Assembly (NCBI GenBank): GCA_023132075.1
Contig: JAGLYT010000081.1
Span: 1-7,006 of the forward strand
DNA: 7,006 bases
Source: JAGLHV01 sp023132075 [NCBI: bacterium]
GTDB taxonomy: Bacteria; CBDUZB01; JAGLHV01
Direction: 5' to 3'
Below the pieces are notes generated by a model. It made no database searches. It saw only the letters and a program-made list of their open reading frames with translations, and was not told the origin of the DNA. Position 1 is the stretch's first letter. Every line of letters begins with the position of its first letter. Positions 5,820 through 7,006 of the stretch are shown here, piece after piece. The position numbers and the translations under genes were made by a program.

Positions 5820-6020
5820 ATGAGAGGTAAAGTTAAATGGTTTAATGAATCCAAAGGATTTGGATTTATTGAAAGAGATGATGGAGCGGGTGATGTATTT
5901 GTACATTATTCCTCTATTGGTGGTGATGGATTTAAGACACTTGCTGAAGGTGATGCGGTAGAATTTGAATTGGTGGATTCTGACCGGGGACCTAAAGCTT
6001 CTAATGTGACAAAAGTATAA
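5820..6020 (+). CDS. Cold-shock domain protein, CspA family (copy 2)
   Basis: This is the duplicate of csp1, also 66 residues, with RNP1 (KGFGFIE, 12-18) and RNP2 (VFVHYS, 26-31) intact; Val28 here is closer to the family consensus than Ala28 of copy 1. Eleven residues differ from copy 1, clustered at 50-53 and 63-66, both outside the RNP motifs. AAAGGAG at 5802-5808 is its ribosome-binding site. It lies 99 bases after csp1 with no terminator between them, so it is probably on the same mRNA; the strong terminator at 6034-6079 ends the unit. Both copies look functional. Confidence 0.95.
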   Translation: MRGKVKWFNESKGFGFIERDDGAGDVFVHYSSIGGDGFKTLAEGDAVEFELVDSDRGPKASNVTKV

Positions 6021-6033
6021 ACATTGCAATCGC

Positions 6034-6079
6034 AAAAAAACCCTTCTGAATTTTTTATTCAGGAGGGTTTTTGTTTTTT
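6034..6079 (+). terminator. Rho-independent terminator after csp2
   Basis: AAAAACCCTTCTGAA (6036-6050) pairs with TTCAGGAGGGTTTTT (6058-6072) over 15 positions with one G-U pair and a 7-base loop. After one G comes a run of six T (6074-6079). The A-run on the left side could let it work in both directions, but no minus-strand gene points at it. Confidence 0.9.
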
Positions 6080-6164
6080 ATGAAAAAAAACTTAGCAATG
6101 ATTTACAGCTATTCGAAGCTTCTATTCTTTCCCTTTTTAAATTTTTTCTGAAAAATAGCAAAGG

Positions 6165-6193
6165 TTTACTTTTTGGATAAAATGTGTTAGAAT
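6165..6193 (+). promoter_or_regulatory. Probable promoter of secA
   Basis: TTTACT (6165-6170) and TAGAAT (6188-6193, five of six matches to the -10 consensus) are 17 bases apart, with TGT just before the -10. Transcription would start near 6200, giving a leader of about 97 AT-rich bases. The site follows the csp2 terminator, as expected for a new unit. Apart from this, 6080-6296 holds no recognisable gene. Confidence 0.55.
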
Positions 6194-6296
6194 GAATTTC
6201 GTTAAAAAATATTCAAAATTATATTTTATAATTAGAGACAGTTGATATTTTATTAGAAAAAAATAAAAAATAGTTTTTAAAAATGCGGAGAAAAAA

Positions 6297-7006
6297 ATGT
6301 TTAAATGGCTTTTATCTAAAATTTTTGGAAGCAAGCAAGAGAGGGATATAAAAAAAACACAATTAACAGTGGATCTAATTAATGAATTAGAATCGCAATT
6401 TGTGTCTTTGTCCGATGAGAAATTAGCAGAAAAAACTAAAGAATTTAAAACCCGTTATCAACAGGGAGAAAGTTTAGATGACCTTCTTCCTGAAGCGTAT
6501 GCCTGTGTACGAGAAGCAGCTAAAAGAGTTTTGAATATGAGGCCCTTTGATGTTCAGTTAATGGGGGGTATTGTTTTACACCAGGGAAAGATTGCCGAGA
6601 TGAAAACAGGGGAAGGAAAAACGTTAGTTGCCACTTTACCTGTTTATTTAAATAGTCTAACCGGTAAAGGGGTTCATTTGATTACAGTAAACAATTATTT
6701 GGCTAAACGTGATAGTGAATGGATGGGTCCGGTTTATAAATTTTTAGGGTTGACTGTTGGGTTAATTCAACATGATATGAATAATAATCAACGGAGGGAA
6801 GCTTATAAATGTGATGTTGCCTATGTTACTAATAATGAAGCGGGGTTTGATTATTTACGCAATAATATGGTAATAAGCAAAGAGGACCGGATATTGCCTC
6901 AACACCATTATGCCATTATAGATGAGGTTGACAGTATTCTTATTGATGAGGCCCGGACCCCTTTAATTATCTCAGGGCCATCGGAAGAGTCTACGGATAA
7001 ATACTA
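6297..7006 (+). CDS. secA: Protein translocase ATPase SecA, N-terminal part (cut by window end)
   Basis: SecA is the motor that pushes unfolded preproteins through the SecYEG channel in the inner membrane. The 236 visible codons cover the first nucleotide-binding domain up to the preprotein-binding region; full SecA is about 800-900 residues. Walker A is MKTGEGKT (102-109) and Walker B is DEVDS (209-213), followed by the signature [14 protein letters not shown] (214-227). Numbering matches E. coli SecA almost exactly. [11 protein letters not shown] (81-91) is the conserved Q-motif region. Two motifs vary from the common form: VNNYLAKRD (131-139, usually VNDYLA) and [13 protein letters not shown] (178-190, usually an aromatic for Ala and LRDN at the end). 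GGAG at 6287-6290 lies 6 bases before the ATG. It is read from its own promoter. Confidence 0.96.
   Translation, partial: MFKWLLSKIFGSKQERDIKKTQLTVDLINELESQFVSLSDEKLAEKTKEFKTRYQQGESLDDLLPEAYACVREAAKRVLNMRPFDVQLMGGIVLHQGKIAEMKTGEGKTLVATLPVYLNSLTGKGVHLITVNNYLAKRDSEWMGPVYKFLGLTVGLIQHDMNNNQRREAYKCDVAYVTNNEAGFDYLRNNMVISKEDRILPQHHYAIIDEVDSILIDEARTPLIISGPSEESTDKY

Larger units (their letters stand above)
5492..6020 (+). repeat. Tandem duplication with a 300-base period covering csp1 and csp2
   Basis: Bases 5492-5720 align without gaps to 5792-6020, an offset of exactly 300. The 31 bases through the start codon (5492-5522) differ at one position, and the coding parts differ at about 20 of 201. Similarity fades upstream of about 5484/5784 and ends abruptly after the stop codons. 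The repeat carries the ribosome-binding site and the tail of the MGMT gene as well as csp. Confidence 0.9.

Noticed and set aside
5811-6035. Minus-strand open frame covering csp2
   Set aside because: It is antisense to a clear cold-shock gene; nothing in it resembles a protein family.
6227-6232. TATAAT in the secA leader as a second promoter
   Set aside because: There is no -35-like hexamer at 16-18 bases and no TG extension; such a match is expected by chance in this AT-rich stretch.
6080-6334. Small ORFs after the csp2 terminator (23 codons at 6080-6151, plus strand; 65 codons at 6137-6334, minus strand)
   Set aside because: They lack ribosome-binding sites and have low-complexity composition; the minus-strand one overlaps the secA promoter and start.
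1-7006. Mobile elements, CRISPR arrays, tRNAs, toxin-antitoxin or defence genes
   Set aside because: On reading both strands I saw no transposase-like protein, spaced direct repeats, tRNA-like fold or defence-gene motif; the only repeat is the csp duplication.

Overview
The window looks like ordinary chromosomal housekeeping DNA from an AT-rich bacterium with two membranes. The double membrane is inferred from an LptE-like C-terminal tail at the left edge and from a secreted lytic transglycosylase. AT-rich Omnitrophota-like or other uncultured Gram-negative lineages would fit (small beta-rich domain on the transglycosylase, short UvrC, gene mix), but that assignment is inference. I saw no mobile element, CRISPR array, tRNA or rRNA.

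Layout: (1) 1-1055, plus strand: the last codons of a probable lptE overlap the start of holA (DNA polymerase III delta) by ATGA. (2) 1065-1346, minus strand: rpsT (ribosomal protein S20), convergent with holA with only 9 bases between the stops, and with a good promoter at 1402-1430. (3) 1477-3048, plus: murJ, the lipid II flippase, split by one in-frame TAA (2443-2445) into an N-terminal and a C-terminal part in the same reading frame. (4) 3070-4374: a short uvrC without its C-terminal helix-hairpin-helix domain. (5) 4431-6079: a compact transcription unit of a lytic transglycosylase, a minimal MGMT-type alkyltransferase and two cold-shock proteins, closed by a strong hairpin terminator. (6) 6165-7006: a promoter and the first 236 codons of secA, cut by the window end.

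The gene products cover envelope building (LptE-like, MurJ, lytic transglycosylase, SecA), replication and repair (HolA, UvrC, MGMT-like) and translation or RNA handling (S20, two Csp). The most notable points are the interrupted murJ and the exact 300-base tandem duplication of csp. The duplication carried along the ribosome-binding site and the last codons of the upstream alkyltransferase gene, which now survive as a fossil before csp2. Other points are the missing HhH domain of UvrC, the single-domain MGMT that keeps its active cysteine, and a promoter placed so that the transglycosylase mRNA would begin at its GTG start codon. I found no clear candidate for a wholly new multi-gene system.
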